From Spirochaetota bacterium (GTDB lineage Bacteria; Spirochaetota; UBA4802; UBA5368), in assembly GCA_025457965.1 (NCBI GenBank), contig JALOTJ010000003.1, positions 1 through 53,852 on the forward strand: a stretch of DNA of 53,852 nt. The letters run 5' to 3'. The position numbers and the translations under genes were made by a program. Every line of letters starts with the position of its first letter. Position 1 is the first letter of the stretch. Positions 19,353 through 28,379 of the stretch are shown one piece after another. The notes below the pieces were generated by a model, which ran no database searches, was not told the DNA's origin, and saw only the letters and a program-made list of their open reading frames with translations.

Positions 19353-20501
19353 ATGGAACGTACACTGCCGATCAACGAGGAGCATGTCATTTTCAGGGAT
19401 TCTCTGAAGAAGTTCATCGCCGCTGAGATTGGCGACAGTTACGCGCAGTGGGAGCATGAGGGGATTGTCCCGCGCGGGATATGGGAAAAATTCGGAGAGA
19501 ATGGTTATCTCTGCCCCTGGGCGGCCGAGGAGTACGGCGGCTCCGGAGCGGATTACCTGTTCTCGGTCATCATCACCGAGGAGCTCGCGCGCGCGGGCAT
19601 GGGGAGCCTTTTTGTCCCGCTGCATAACGACATTGTGGCCCCGTACATCGACTCGTACGGCACGGACGACCAGAAGGCCAAATGGCTGCCCGGATGCGTT
19701 TCGGGGAACATCATCCTCGCCGTCGCGATGACCGAGCCCGAGGCCGGATCGGATCTCGCTTCCATAAAAACGACCGCGGTGGAGAAGGACGACCGCTGGA
19801 TTCTCAACGGCCAGAAAACCTTCATCTCGAACGGTATCCTGTCCGACCTGGTGGTGGTGGCCGCACGGACGGGCACTGCGGACACGCCAGCGAACCAGGC
19901 GATGAGCCTGTTCGTGGTGGAACGCGGCTCGGAGGGCTTTTCGCGCGGCGAGCCCATAAAAAAGATCGGCCTCAAGGCCCAGGACACTGCAGAGCTCTTT
20001 TTCGACGATTGCTCCATTCCCAGGGAGAACCTCCTTGGGGAGGTGGGGATGGGGTTTATTTACCTGATGCAGAAGCTCCAGCCCGAGCGGCTGATCTGCG
20101 CCGTGGGCGCGCAGGCCGCCGCCGAGCGCTGCCTGGAGATTACCGTTGAGTACGCGAAGGAGCGGCGGCTGTTCGGCAAGCCCCTTTCAAAATTCCAGAA
20201 CACCCAGTTCGTCCTCGCCGAAATCGCGGCCGAGGTCGCGGTCGGGAGGAGTTTCGTGGACGACCTCATCCGCGCGCACATGGCCGGTAAATCGGTGATG
20301 AACGAGACCTGCATGGCCAAGCTGTGGGTGACCGAGATGGCGAAGCGCGTCGCGGACCGCTGTCTGCAGATCTTCGGCGGCTACGGCTACTGCTCCGAGT
20401 ACCTTATCGCGCGCTTCTACGTGGACGCCCGGATCCAGACCATATACGCCGGCACCTCAGAGGTGATGAAGATGATCATCGCGCGGTTCATGGGGCTCTA
20501 G
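19353..20501 (+). CDS. Acyl-CoA dehydrogenase
   Basis: A 382-residue FAD enzyme catalysing the first step of beta-oxidation, acyl-CoA to trans-2-enoyl-CoA. Family signatures are present: MTEPEAGSDLAS, ERRLFGKPLSKFQNTQF, QIFGGYGY and the C-terminal IYAGTSEVMKMII, in which the glutamate is the expected catalytic base. It begins 14 bases after the FadJ-like gene, with AGAGG before ATG 19353, so it is the third gene of the fad operon. Electrons would go to an electron-transfer flavoprotein not found in this window. Confidence 0.92.
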   Translation: MERTLPINEEHVIFRDSLKKFIAAEIGDSYAQWEHEGIVPRGIWEKFGENGYLCPWAAEEYGGSGADYLFSVIITEELARAGMGSLFVPLHNDIVAPYIDSYGTDDQKAKWLPGCVSGNIILAVAMTEPEAGSDLASIKTTAVEKDDRWILNGQKTFISNGILSDLVVVAARTGTADTPANQAMSLFVVERGSEGFSRGEPIKKIGLKAQDTAELFFDDCSIPRENLLGEVGMGFIYLMQKLQPERLICAVGAQAAAERCLEITVEYAKERRLFGKPLSKFQNTQFVLAEIAAEVAVGRSFVDDLIRAHMAGKSVMNETCMAKLWVTEMAKRVADRCLQIFGGYGYCSEYLIARFYVDARIQTIYAGTSEVMKMIIARFMGL

Positions 20502-20574
20502 GTGTAATTTCCTCAATTTTGCCTTTTCCCGCTCCGATAAGGAAGGAGAATCCAACTATTCTCCGGAGTTGACC

Positions 20575-21207
20575 ATGCTGAAAAAAATCCTGGCCGCAGC
20601 TTTCGTCATGCTTCCCCTGGCGCTTTTCGCCCAGTCCGGGCCGGTTAAGGACGCGCCCGATACAAAAGGAAAATCCGCGCTTACCGTAACCAATATCCCG
20701 GTACAGGCGCAGTACAGCGATAAGTTTGAGGTTGAACACTGTTATTTGAACAGACGCATCGATCCCGGCGGCAAGGGAGAACTGCTTGAAGTGGAGCTTA
20801 TACTGAAGAGCCACCGGGACGAGCCGCTCGAGATGTATTTATTCACCATAGCGACGTATGAAAAGATCGAGAAGACCAAATCGAGCTTCGAGATCCCGGT
20901 CCCGGAAAGGGAGCGCATACGAAATTTCGTACCCTATCCCGACGACGTAAAAAACTACGAGTATGATAATCCGGACGCGAAGGGTAAAACCATGCTGGTG
21001 AAGCACCCGAAAAACCCGAAGGCCGGCATCGACCCCGCGACCGGAAAGCCCTATACGCTGAAAGACAGGCTGGTCGTTCGCACCTATCACCTGAGCCCTT
21101 ACAGGGTAAACTACGTATTCTTCAACAATGTCACCATTCTGATCTTCGACGGTGAAGGCAACGCCATGTTCCGCAAACTATACGAGATCAAGGGCCGTCG
21201 GCGCTAG
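20575..21207 (+). CDS. Secreted protein of unknown function
   Basis: A 210-residue protein with a clear signal peptide (LKKILAAAFVMLPLALFAQSG, cleavage after LFA). The mature part is beta-rich and basic with a long charged middle segment (KNPKAGIDPATGKPYTLKD) and no recognised motif. The start is ATG 20575 (GGAG about seven bases before); TTG 20569 would add two residues. A GGAGAA...TTCTCC inverted repeat at 20545-20564 lies just before the ribosome-binding site. It is followed by a strong hairpin at 21233-21256. Probably an independent transcription unit. Confidence 0.6.
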   Translation: MLKKILAAAFVMLPLALFAQSGPVKDAPDTKGKSALTVTNIPVQAQYSDKFEVEHCYLNRRIDPGGKGELLEVELILKSHRDEPLEMYLFTIATYEKIEKTKSSFEIPVPERERIRNFVPYPDDVKNYEYDNPDAKGKTMLVKHPKNPKAGIDPATGKPYTLKDRLVVRTYHLSPYRVNYVFFNNVTILIFDGEGNAMFRKLYEIKGRRR

Positions 21208-21232
21208 CCGCACCGGTTGATTCCGCACGTTA

Positions 21233-21256
21233 AGAGGCCCCCGTCAGGGGGCCTCT
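21233..21256 (+). terminator. GC-rich hairpin, probable terminator
   Basis: Perfect ten-base-pair stem AGAGGCCCCC / GGGGGCCTCT with tetraloop GTCA, 26 bases after the secreted-protein gene. There is no long T run after it, so termination may be partial or factor-assisted. Confidence 0.65.
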
Positions 21257-21362
21257 GGCATTAAATAGTGATTGACCGCGGGGACATTGTGAAAAAGGCT
21301 TGTTATTCCATTGTTTTACTCTATGGTGGTTCCGCTTGACGTGAAAACGGATTCGCCTTTAA

Positions 21363-22643
<1,281 letters not shown>

Positions 22644-22745
22644 ATTTTCCATTGGAGCTGGTGCGTAACCGGGGAATACCAGCCGGCTCAAGAGTTGTGA
22701 CTGTTTTATAATATTGTTTTTTACCGGATGTGTGCTAATTTTTAT

Positions 22746-22774
22746 TTGACAGTAAACCCGGCTTTTAATACCTC
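22746..22774 (+). promoter_or_regulatory. Putative promoter of tRNA-Lys
   Basis: -35 TTGACA (22746-22751), 17-base spacer, weak -10 TACCTC (22769-22774). The start would fall about ten bases before the tRNA. The -35 is perfect but the -10 is poor. Confidence 0.4.
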
Positions 22775-22790
22775 TAAGCCCGTACGTTTT

Positions 22791-22863
22791 GAGTCGCTAG
22801 CTCAGTCGGTAGAGCAACTGCCTTTTAAGCAGTGGGTCCGGAGTTCAATTCTCCGGCGACTCA
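22791..22863 (+). tRNA. tRNA-Lys (anticodon TTT)
   Basis: Cloverleaf of 73 bases with acceptor arms GAGTCGC / GCGACTC, D-arm GCTCAGTCGGTAGAGC, anticodon stem-loop CTGCCTTTTAAGCAG with anticodon TTT, and T-arm CCGGAGTTCAATTCTCCGG. CCA is not encoded. Confidence 0.95.
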
Positions 22864-22883
22864 CAGAAAATTGCGAAATAGTG

Positions 22884-22911
22884 TTGACCAATCGACGCAA
22901 TTTTTTATAGT
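22884..22911 (+). promoter_or_regulatory. Promoter of tRNA-Glu
   Basis: -35 TTGACC (22884-22889), 16-base spacer, -10 TATAGT (22906-22911), with 12 bases to the tRNA. Two near-consensus boxes and correct geometry indicate that tRNA-Glu is transcribed separately from tRNA-Lys. Confidence 0.6.
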
Positions 22912-22923
22912 GCCTCAGCATTT

Positions 22924-22996
<73 letters not shown>

Positions 22997-23001
22997 CATT
23001 G

Positions 23002-23027
23002 AAAAGGCGGCCATTCGGCCGCCTTTT
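23002..23027. terminator. Strong bidirectional intrinsic terminator
   Basis: Stem AAAAGGCGGCC / GGCCGCCTTTT with loop ATTC, flanked by an A run on one side and a T run on the other. It ends the tRNA transcripts on the plus strand and the convergent SGNH hydrolase on the minus strand. Confidence 0.9.
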
Positions 23028-23032
23028 TCGTT

Positions 23033-23635
23033 TCAAATGAATACTTCCATTATCGCCTCCGCCATCAGACGATATCCCTCCACCGTCGGGTGGACCATGT
23101 CGAACTGCACCAGCTTTCGAAATTCAACGCCATCAGAAATCTTTTTCCGCCAGTATTCGTGTACCCGTGCGACAGGAAGGTCGTTTACGGATGCAAGATC
23201 CTCGATACGGGCGTAAAAGGGCGCCGCTATGGCGTTATCGCGTGCGTCACCGAGATGCACCGAGGTGACCAGCACGATCTCGGCCTCTGTGTTTTCGCGA
23301 ATACGGTCGATGATGGACTGGAGGCTGTGTTTGAAGCGCTCGACCGGATAACCGATGAAGGCATCGTTGAGCGCGAACTGGATGAAGACGCAGTCGGGGT
23401 CCTCCTCGATCACATCCTCGCGGACGCGCAAGAGGCCGCCTTCGGCGGTGTCGCCGGGTATGCCCCGGTTGATGATGTCAAACTGCGCCTTCGGATACTT
23501 TTCCTTTAACATCTCGCCGAGGAAAACGAGATAGCCCTTGTTTACCAGCCATCCCTGGGTCAGAGAATCGCCCAGGGCGACGATGACTGCATGGGAGCCT
23601 TCGGTGAGCTTCCGGATTGTAGTAACAGCCTTCAT
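23033..23635 (-). CDS. SGNH/GDSL-family hydrolase
   Basis: A 200-residue esterase-fold protein with the four SGNH blocks: GDSLTQGW (serine), NRGIPGDT (glycine), FALNDAF (asparagine) and DMVHPT (aspartate-histidine). Family members hydrolyse acyl esters or thioesters, or deacetylate sugars. No signal peptide is seen, so it is probably cytoplasmic, like TesA-type enzymes without their leader. It ends next to the shared terminator at 23002-23027. Confidence 0.85.
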   Translation of the reverse strand: MKAVTTIRKLTEGSHAVIVALGDSLTQGWLVNKGYLVFLGEMLKEKYPKAQFDIINRGIPGDTAEGGLLRVREDVIEEDPDCVFIQFALNDAFIGYPVERFKHSLQSIIDRIRENTEAEIVLVTSVHLGDARDNAIAAPFYARIEDLASVNDLPVARVHEYWRKKISDGVEFRKLVQFDMVHPTVEGYRLMAEAIMEVFI

Positions 23636-23864
23636 AACAGACCCCGGTTCTATTTCGAAAATGACGATTGTTCAGGGATACCGAAATTTTAACACGCGTC
23701 AAACGAAAATACGCCCTATGGTGTGGATGATCTTAATAAGAAACCGAAGGAATATGGTTGATTTTTATACGCAAAGCGGTACCCTCTATCGGGATGATCG
23801 GGTGTCGCGAATGTGACCGTCCCGAGGAAGCGGTATCGCAGTGTATACGGGTGAGAGGAAATAT

Positions 23865-24875
23865 ATGAAAAACGTATTGATTACCGGGGCAACGGGATTC
23901 ATCGGCGGGCATCTTGTGGAGGCCAATCTAAAAAAGGGTAACCGCGTCAGGGCGATGGTGCTTCCCGGCGATCCGGGCGGCGAGAGACTGGCGAAAAAGA
24001 AAGGCGTACAGGTGGTAAGCGGCGACGTTCGGGACTATGATTCGGTAAAGCGCGCCTGTGCAGGCATGAACATCGTGTTTCACTGCGCCGCGGTGGTGAC
24101 CGACTGGGCGCCGAAGAGCCTCTTTCGGGAGGTGACCGTGGGCGGCACTCTAAACATGTGCCGCGCGGCGCTCGCGGCGAACGTAAGCCGGTTCGTCGAC
24201 ATGAGCACGAACGACGTCTTCGGCATTGACGAGAAGAACGTGATGGACGAGACCTATCCTCTAAGAAAATGGGGTGAGCCGTACCCGGACTCCAAGATCG
24301 AGGCCGAGCGCATCACCTGGCGCTTTCACCGGGAGCACGGCCTGCCGGTAACGATGGTCTATCCGTGCTGGGTCTTCGGCCCCGGCGATATGACTTTCGT
24401 CTATCCGCTCGCCGAGGCGATCGTTAAGCGAGATCTGTTGTTCTGGAGAAAGGACGTCATCGTATGGCCGGCATACATCGATAACCTCGTGGACCTCCTG
24501 ATGCTCATCTCGACCGACGAGCGCGCGGTCGGCAACGGCTATCTCGTTCACGACGGGGAGTACGTTACGCTGCAGAACTTCTGCAGGGGTATCGCCGCGG
24601 CCCTGGGAGCCCCGCCGACAACGCTCCACATCCCCTATTTTGCCGCCTACGCGGCCTCTTTCGCGATGGAGATGATCTGGAAGGCCCTGGGTAAAAAGGA
24701 ACGGCCGCTCCTGACCACCTACGTGGTGAAAAACCTCGGCTCGCGCTTCAGGTTCTCGATCGATAAGGCGGCCCGGGAGCTTGGATGGAAGCCGAAGATA
24801 TCCTACGGCGAAGGCTTTGCGCGGACGATGGAATGGCTCAAGACCCTCGGTGTGGGAAAGACCGCCGGGGAATAA
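23865..24875 (+). CDS. NAD-dependent epimerase/dehydratase (extended SDR)
   Basis: A 336-residue Rossmann protein starting MKNVLITGATGFIGGH, with the glycine-rich NAD site, the ST pair in MSTNDVFG and the catalytic YPDSK. It resembles nucleoside-diphosphate-sugar epimerases and 3-beta-hydroxysteroid-dehydrogenase-like SDRs; the substrate is not clear. ATG 23865 is preceded by GAGAGGAAATAT; a GTG at 23841 would add eight residues without a better site. It converges on the acetate kinase gene nine bases downstream. Confidence 0.85.
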   Translation: MKNVLITGATGFIGGHLVEANLKKGNRVRAMVLPGDPGGERLAKKKGVQVVSGDVRDYDSVKRACAGMNIVFHCAAVVTDWAPKSLFREVTVGGTLNMCRAALAANVSRFVDMSTNDVFGIDEKNVMDETYPLRKWGEPYPDSKIEAERITWRFHREHGLPVTMVYPCWVFGPGDMTFVYPLAEAIVKRDLLFWRKDVIVWPAYIDNLVDLLMLISTDERAVGNGYLVHDGEYVTLQNFCRGIAAALGAPPTTLHIPYFAAYAASFAMEMIWKALGKKERPLLTTYVVKNLGSRFRFSIDKAARELGWKPKISYGEGFARTMEWLKTLGVGKTAGE

Positions 24876-24884
24876 ACAACGGCC

Positions 24885-26075
24885 CTATCCGGATAACGCC
24901 GCCCTTGCCTCGCGCATGATCTGCAGTTCCTCATTGGTGGGTACCACCATGGCGACCACGCGGCTATCGGGCCGGGTGAGTATCGTAGCGCGTGAGCGGT
25001 TCTTTTCGTCATCGAAATTGATACCAAGTAAGCCCAGGTTTTCCAGCACGTCCCTGCGTAATGTGGGCGAATTTTCGCCAATCCCCCCGGTGAAGACGAC
25101 GGTGTCGAGCCCCCCCATCTCGGCAGCATAGGCACCGATGGTGCAGATGATGCGGTTGGCCAGCACCTTCTCGGCGCGGATGGCATTAGGGTCACCTGCA
25201 TGCATCGCTTCCTCGATGGCGCGATGATCGCTGGAAATACCGCTCAGCCCCAGAAGCCCCGACTCCTTGTTGATGATACTTTTAATGGCCGCCGCCGTAT
25301 AGCCGTGGCCCATGAGAAAGAAAACGATCTCGGGATCGAACGAACCGCTGCGAGTACCCATCGGAAGGCCCTCGAGCGGTGTAAAACCCATCGAAGTGTC
25401 GACGCTACGGCCGTGCTTGACCGCACAGATGCTCTGGCCGTTGCCGAGGTGGCAGGTGACGATTTTGAGTTCGGCGATATTCCTTCCCAGTATCTCCGCG
25501 GCCTTCAGCGATACGTACTTGTGGCTGGTGCCGTGGAAGCCGTATTTCCTGATGCCGAATTGTTTATACAGCGCATAGGGAAGGCCGTACAGATAGGCCT
25601 CCTCCGGCATGGTCTGGTGAAAGGCCGTATCAAATATGGCGTACTGTCGGGTTCCGGGGAGATCATGGATGAGGATTTCTATGCAGGCAATGCCGACAGG
25701 ATTGTGCAGCGGGGCGAGAAGGGCGTTTTTGCCGAGCTCGGACATCACGGTGCCGTCGATCAAAGTCGTGGCGCTGTAGCGTTCTCCGCCGTGAACAACG
25801 CGATGGCCAACCGCGGCAATCTCGGCACGATCACTGATGGCGCCCTTTATGCGCAGCGTTTCGAGCATGTCGCCGATGGCGCTCTCGTGGTCACCGACGG
25901 TACAGGTGTCCCTGTCGGTCTTATCGGCCATGACGATCTTCCGCTCGCAGGAGGACTCTGCTCCCGTCAGGGCGATGCCGTCATAAGTACCCTTTATAAG
26001 CACTGTCTCGGTTCTTGCGTCGAAGAGCTGGAATTTCAATGAACTGCTGCCAGCGTTGACGACCAGTATCTTCAT
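24885..26075 (-). CDS. ackA: Acetate kinase
   Basis: A 396-residue enzyme, full length, interconverting acetyl phosphate + ADP and acetate + ATP. Signatures are the N-terminal VNAGSSSLKFQLFD, VVHGGERYS, GFHGTSHKYVS, HLGNGQSICAV, SMGFTPLEGLPMGTRSG and FTGGIGENS. It lies downstream of the sulfoacetaldehyde acetyltransferase gene on the same strand, which makes acetyl phosphate, so the two enzymes form an energy-conserving pair. A terminator-like hairpin separates them, so ackA may also have its own promoter, which I could not find. No phosphotransacetylase gene is nearby. Confidence 0.95.
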   Translation of the reverse strand: MKILVVNAGSSSLKFQLFDARTETVLIKGTYDGIALTGAESSCERKIVMADKTDRDTCTVGDHESAIGDMLETLRIKGAISDRAEIAAVGHRVVHGGERYSATTLIDGTVMSELGKNALLAPLHNPVGIACIEILIHDLPGTRQYAIFDTAFHQTMPEEAYLYGLPYALYKQFGIRKYGFHGTSHKYVSLKAAEILGRNIAELKIVTCHLGNGQSICAVKHGRSVDTSMGFTPLEGLPMGTRSGSFDPEIVFFLMGHGYTAAAIKSIINKESGLLGLSGISSDHRAIEEAMHAGDPNAIRAEKVLANRIICTIGAYAAEMGGLDTVVFTGGIGENSPTLRRDVLENLGLLGINFDDEKNRSRATILTRPDSRVVAMVVPTNEELQIMREARAALSG

Positions 26076-26201
26076 TATGTAGCTCCAGAGTTTCGGGCCA
26101 GTAAGTCCGTGTCGGGTGGATGGCGCTTCCCCGTGTGAATGAACTGTACGCTGACGTGCCCGATTAAATCAAGCAAAGAGTGTGAGATCGGACGCCCCGT
26201 T

Positions 26202-26234
26202 AAAAAAATCCCCTCTGGCCGTCAGGCCAAGGGG
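26202..26234 (-). terminator. Intrinsic terminator after the sulfoacetaldehyde acetyltransferase gene
   Basis: On the minus strand the stem CCCCTTGGCC / GGCCAGAGGGG (one bulge, tetraloop TGAC) is followed by seven T. It lies 63 bases after the stop of the 26297-28021 gene and before ackA. Confidence 0.75.
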
Positions 26235-26249
26235 CATGCGCAGGAGGCG

Positions 26250-26275
26250 CCGGCGGAGTAACGTCCCTCCGCCGG
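26250..26275 (-). terminator. Second hairpin after the sulfoacetaldehyde acetyltransferase gene
   Basis: Nine-base-pair stem CCGGCGGAG / CTCCGCCGG with an eight-base loop, just after the gene and just before the T-tailed terminator. It lacks its own T run; it may protect the mRNA 3' end or strengthen termination. Confidence 0.4.
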
Positions 26276-26296
26276 GCAGCTATGATAAAAAGATCG

Positions 26297-28021
26297 TTAT
26301 ACCATGCTCAGGTGTTTGTATTTCGGAAGGTAACGCACCGCGGGCTTGAAGGCGTCGCGGCGGAACGGCTCGGCGAGAACCTTCGCCCCTCCCTCTATGA
26401 CGGCGTTGATGACGACCGGCTTTTTAGACTTTACGGCCTCGTTAACAACGTCCTTCACCTGGGTGTAATCCTCGACTTTGAATCCGAGCGCACCCATATC
26501 CTTCGCGACCTGGGCGTAATCTGGATTGGTGGGCAGGTTGCATCCGACGAACCGGTTGTCGAAAAAGTCGATCTGGTTCTTTTTCTCGGCGCCCCACTCG
26601 TGGTTGTTGAACACAACGGCGATAACCGGGATGTTCTCGCGGACCGCGGTCATCACCTCGGCTATGCCGCTGATACCATAGGCGCCATCACCCTGGAGGG
26701 CGAACACCGGACTGTCGGGCGAGCCCATCTTCGCGCCAAGTGCGGCGCCGTAGGCGAATCCGCAGTTGCCCCAGCTCAGCGCCGAGATGTGCTGACGCGC
26801 TCCGGCGAACCGGAGATAGCTGTTGCAGATCGACGAGTTGTTTCCGATGTCGGTCGAGACAATCGAGCCCTTCGGCATCGCATCGGTGAGTTCCTTTATA
26901 AAGCGGCGCGGATGCATGAGCTTGTTGGTCGAGGACGACCATCCGTCAAGTTCGTCCTTCCATATCTTCTTTTCCTTTTCAATGTCCTCGATGCGTTTGG
27001 CGTCCTTGCCCCGCTTGCCGTCGATGGCGCGCAGGCGCAGGATGAGCTGCCGGGCGGATTCCTTCGCATCGGCCATGATGCCGATATCGGCCTTCTTGGA
27101 AAGCCCAAGCTGGCTGGCATCCACGTCGATCTGGATGATCTTCGCGTTCTTCGGCCAATAGTCGATATCGTACTGGGGAAGCGTGCCGAAAGGTCCAAGG
27201 CGGGTGCCGAGCGCAAGTACAACGTCGGCCTTGGCGATGAGCCGCATCGCCGCCTTCGAGCCGCAGTAACCAATGGGCCCGACGGCGAGCTGGTGGTCGG
27301 CCGGGAAGCTGTCGTTATGCAGATAGGTGTTGACCACGGGCGCGGTGAGGTATTCGGCAAGGGCCTTCGCCTCGTCATGGGCGTTCGCCTGCGAGACGCC
27401 GCCGCCGGCGAGGATCACCGGGAATTTGGCCTTTGCAAGCATCTCGGCCGCCTGTTTCACCTGCTCCTCGGGTCCGGGGCCGTAGCACACGTCACCGGAT
27501 TTATAGATCTCGCAGTCCAGGTCCCCATAAAAGAAATCACGGGGTATATTGAGCTGCGTGGGGCCGCTGAGCAGTTTGGCCATGTAAAAACAGCGACGCG
27601 CAAGTTCGGTCATGCGCTCGGGACGGTTTACCCGCACCTGGTACTTTGTGGATTTTTCGAACCAGGGCATCTGGTCGAGTTCCTGGAATCCGCCGGTCCC
27701 GATACCCATGCTGCCGGTCTCGGGCGTGATGGCGACGACCGGAGAATGGGCCCAGAAGGCGGCGGTGATCGCCGAAACAAAGTTGGCGGCCCCGGGGCCG
27801 TTCTGTGCGATACAGCACTGCGGCCTGCCGGTAACGCGGGCGTAGCCATCGGCCGCGTGAGCGGCCGCCTGTTCGTGGGCCACTGGGATGAAGCGAATAC
27901 CCGCGGCGGGGAAAAGATCGAGTGCGTCCATAAATGCGCTTCCCACGATGCCGAATACGTCGCGTATTCCCTCGGCCACCAGTGTTTCAACGAGCGCCTC
28001 AGACGGTGTCATTCGTGGCAT
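26297..28021 (-). CDS. xsc: Sulfoacetaldehyde acetyltransferase (thiamine-diphosphate enzyme)
   Basis: A 574-residue ThDP enzyme. Overall it matches Xsc, which converts sulfoacetaldehyde and phosphate to acetyl phosphate and sulfite. Diagnostic stretches from memory of the family include FGIVGSAFMDALDLFPAAGI near the N-terminus, GGFQELDQMPWF and TKYQVRVNRPERM. The ThDP-activating glutamate is residue 50 (AHEQ), and the ThDP-magnesium motif GDG...NN is in LQGDGAYGISG...VVFNNHEWG. GAGGAGGTACTGT precedes ATG 28021. Acetate kinase lies downstream. No taurine or isethionate enzyme and no sulfite exporter are in the window. The alternative, another acetolactate-synthase-like enzyme, is less likely. 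Confidence 0.85.
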   Translation of the reverse strand: MPRMTPSEALVETLVAEGIRDVFGIVGSAFMDALDLFPAAGIRFIPVAHEQAAAHAADGYARVTGRPQCCIAQNGPGAANFVSAITAAFWAHSPVVAITPETGSMGIGTGGFQELDQMPWFEKSTKYQVRVNRPERMTELARRCFYMAKLLSGPTQLNIPRDFFYGDLDCEIYKSGDVCYGPGPEEQVKQAAEMLAKAKFPVILAGGGVSQANAHDEAKALAEYLTAPVVNTYLHNDSFPADHQLAVGPIGYCGSKAAMRLIAKADVVLALGTRLGPFGTLPQYDIDYWPKNAKIIQIDVDASQLGLSKKADIGIMADAKESARQLILRLRAIDGKRGKDAKRIEDIEKEKKIWKDELDGWSSSTNKLMHPRRFIKELTDAMPKGSIVSTDIGNNSSICNSYLRFAGARQHISALSWGNCGFAYGAALGAKMGSPDSPVFALQGDGAYGISGIAEVMTAVRENIPVIAVVFNNHEWGAEKKNQIDFFDNRFVGCNLPTNPDYAQVAKDMGALGFKVEDYTQVKDVVNEAVKSKKPVVINAVIEGGAKVLAEPFRRDAFKPAVRYLPKYKHLSMV

Positions 28022-28112
28022 ACAGTACCTCCTCGGTATACGATGGTATAATTACTCCACCCGGGCCGGATCGGGATATCCAGTCGTATTATGGATGCCG
28101 TGCGGATGGTCA

Positions 28113-28137
28113 ATTATATGAATAGTATTCATATAAT
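28113..28137. promoter_or_regulatory. Perfect 25-base palindrome upstream of xsc
   Basis: Arms ATTATATGAATA (28113-28124) and TATTCATATAAT (28126-28137) around a single G. It lies at or just after the predicted xsc transcription start, where a repressor would block transcription. It is also in the shared gap with the divergent FAD/Fe-S gene. Confidence 0.6.
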
Positions 28138-28138
28138 G

Positions 28139-28167
28139 AACTTAGTTCAGCAGGATGGAATTGTCAA
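28139..28167 (-). promoter_or_regulatory. Putative xsc promoter
   Basis: On the minus strand: -35 TTGACA (28167-28162), 17-base spacer, -10 TAAGTT (28144-28139). A second short palindrome, TGAAC-TTA-GTTCA (28137-28149), overlaps the -10 box. The start would be near 28132, within the 25-base palindrome. Confidence 0.45.
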
Positions 28168-28379
28168 TAGTTTTTTAATTAATTTGGCCGTGCTATAACA
28201 GGAGCATGGGCTTTTCCCTAAGCATGGCATTGGAAATGCCTATCGCTGCAGGATTTGGGACAGAACCATTAATTATCTTGACGATACGCGTGATAGTTCC
28301 AATAAAGCGCTATCGTGAAGGTGTATTTAGACCGTTCGTACAGAATCCAGGGGTTGCGCCGACGGGGAAGTACAGGCAT

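Noticed and set aside
25200-26042. A 280-codon plus-strand frame opposite acetate kinase
   Set aside because: Shadow of ackA, whose protein motifs are complete.
26282-28051. A 589-codon plus-strand open frame opposite the xsc gene
   Set aside because: It is the antisense shadow of a clearly conserved ThDP enzyme, with no ribosome-binding site and a composition typical of GC-rich antisense frames.
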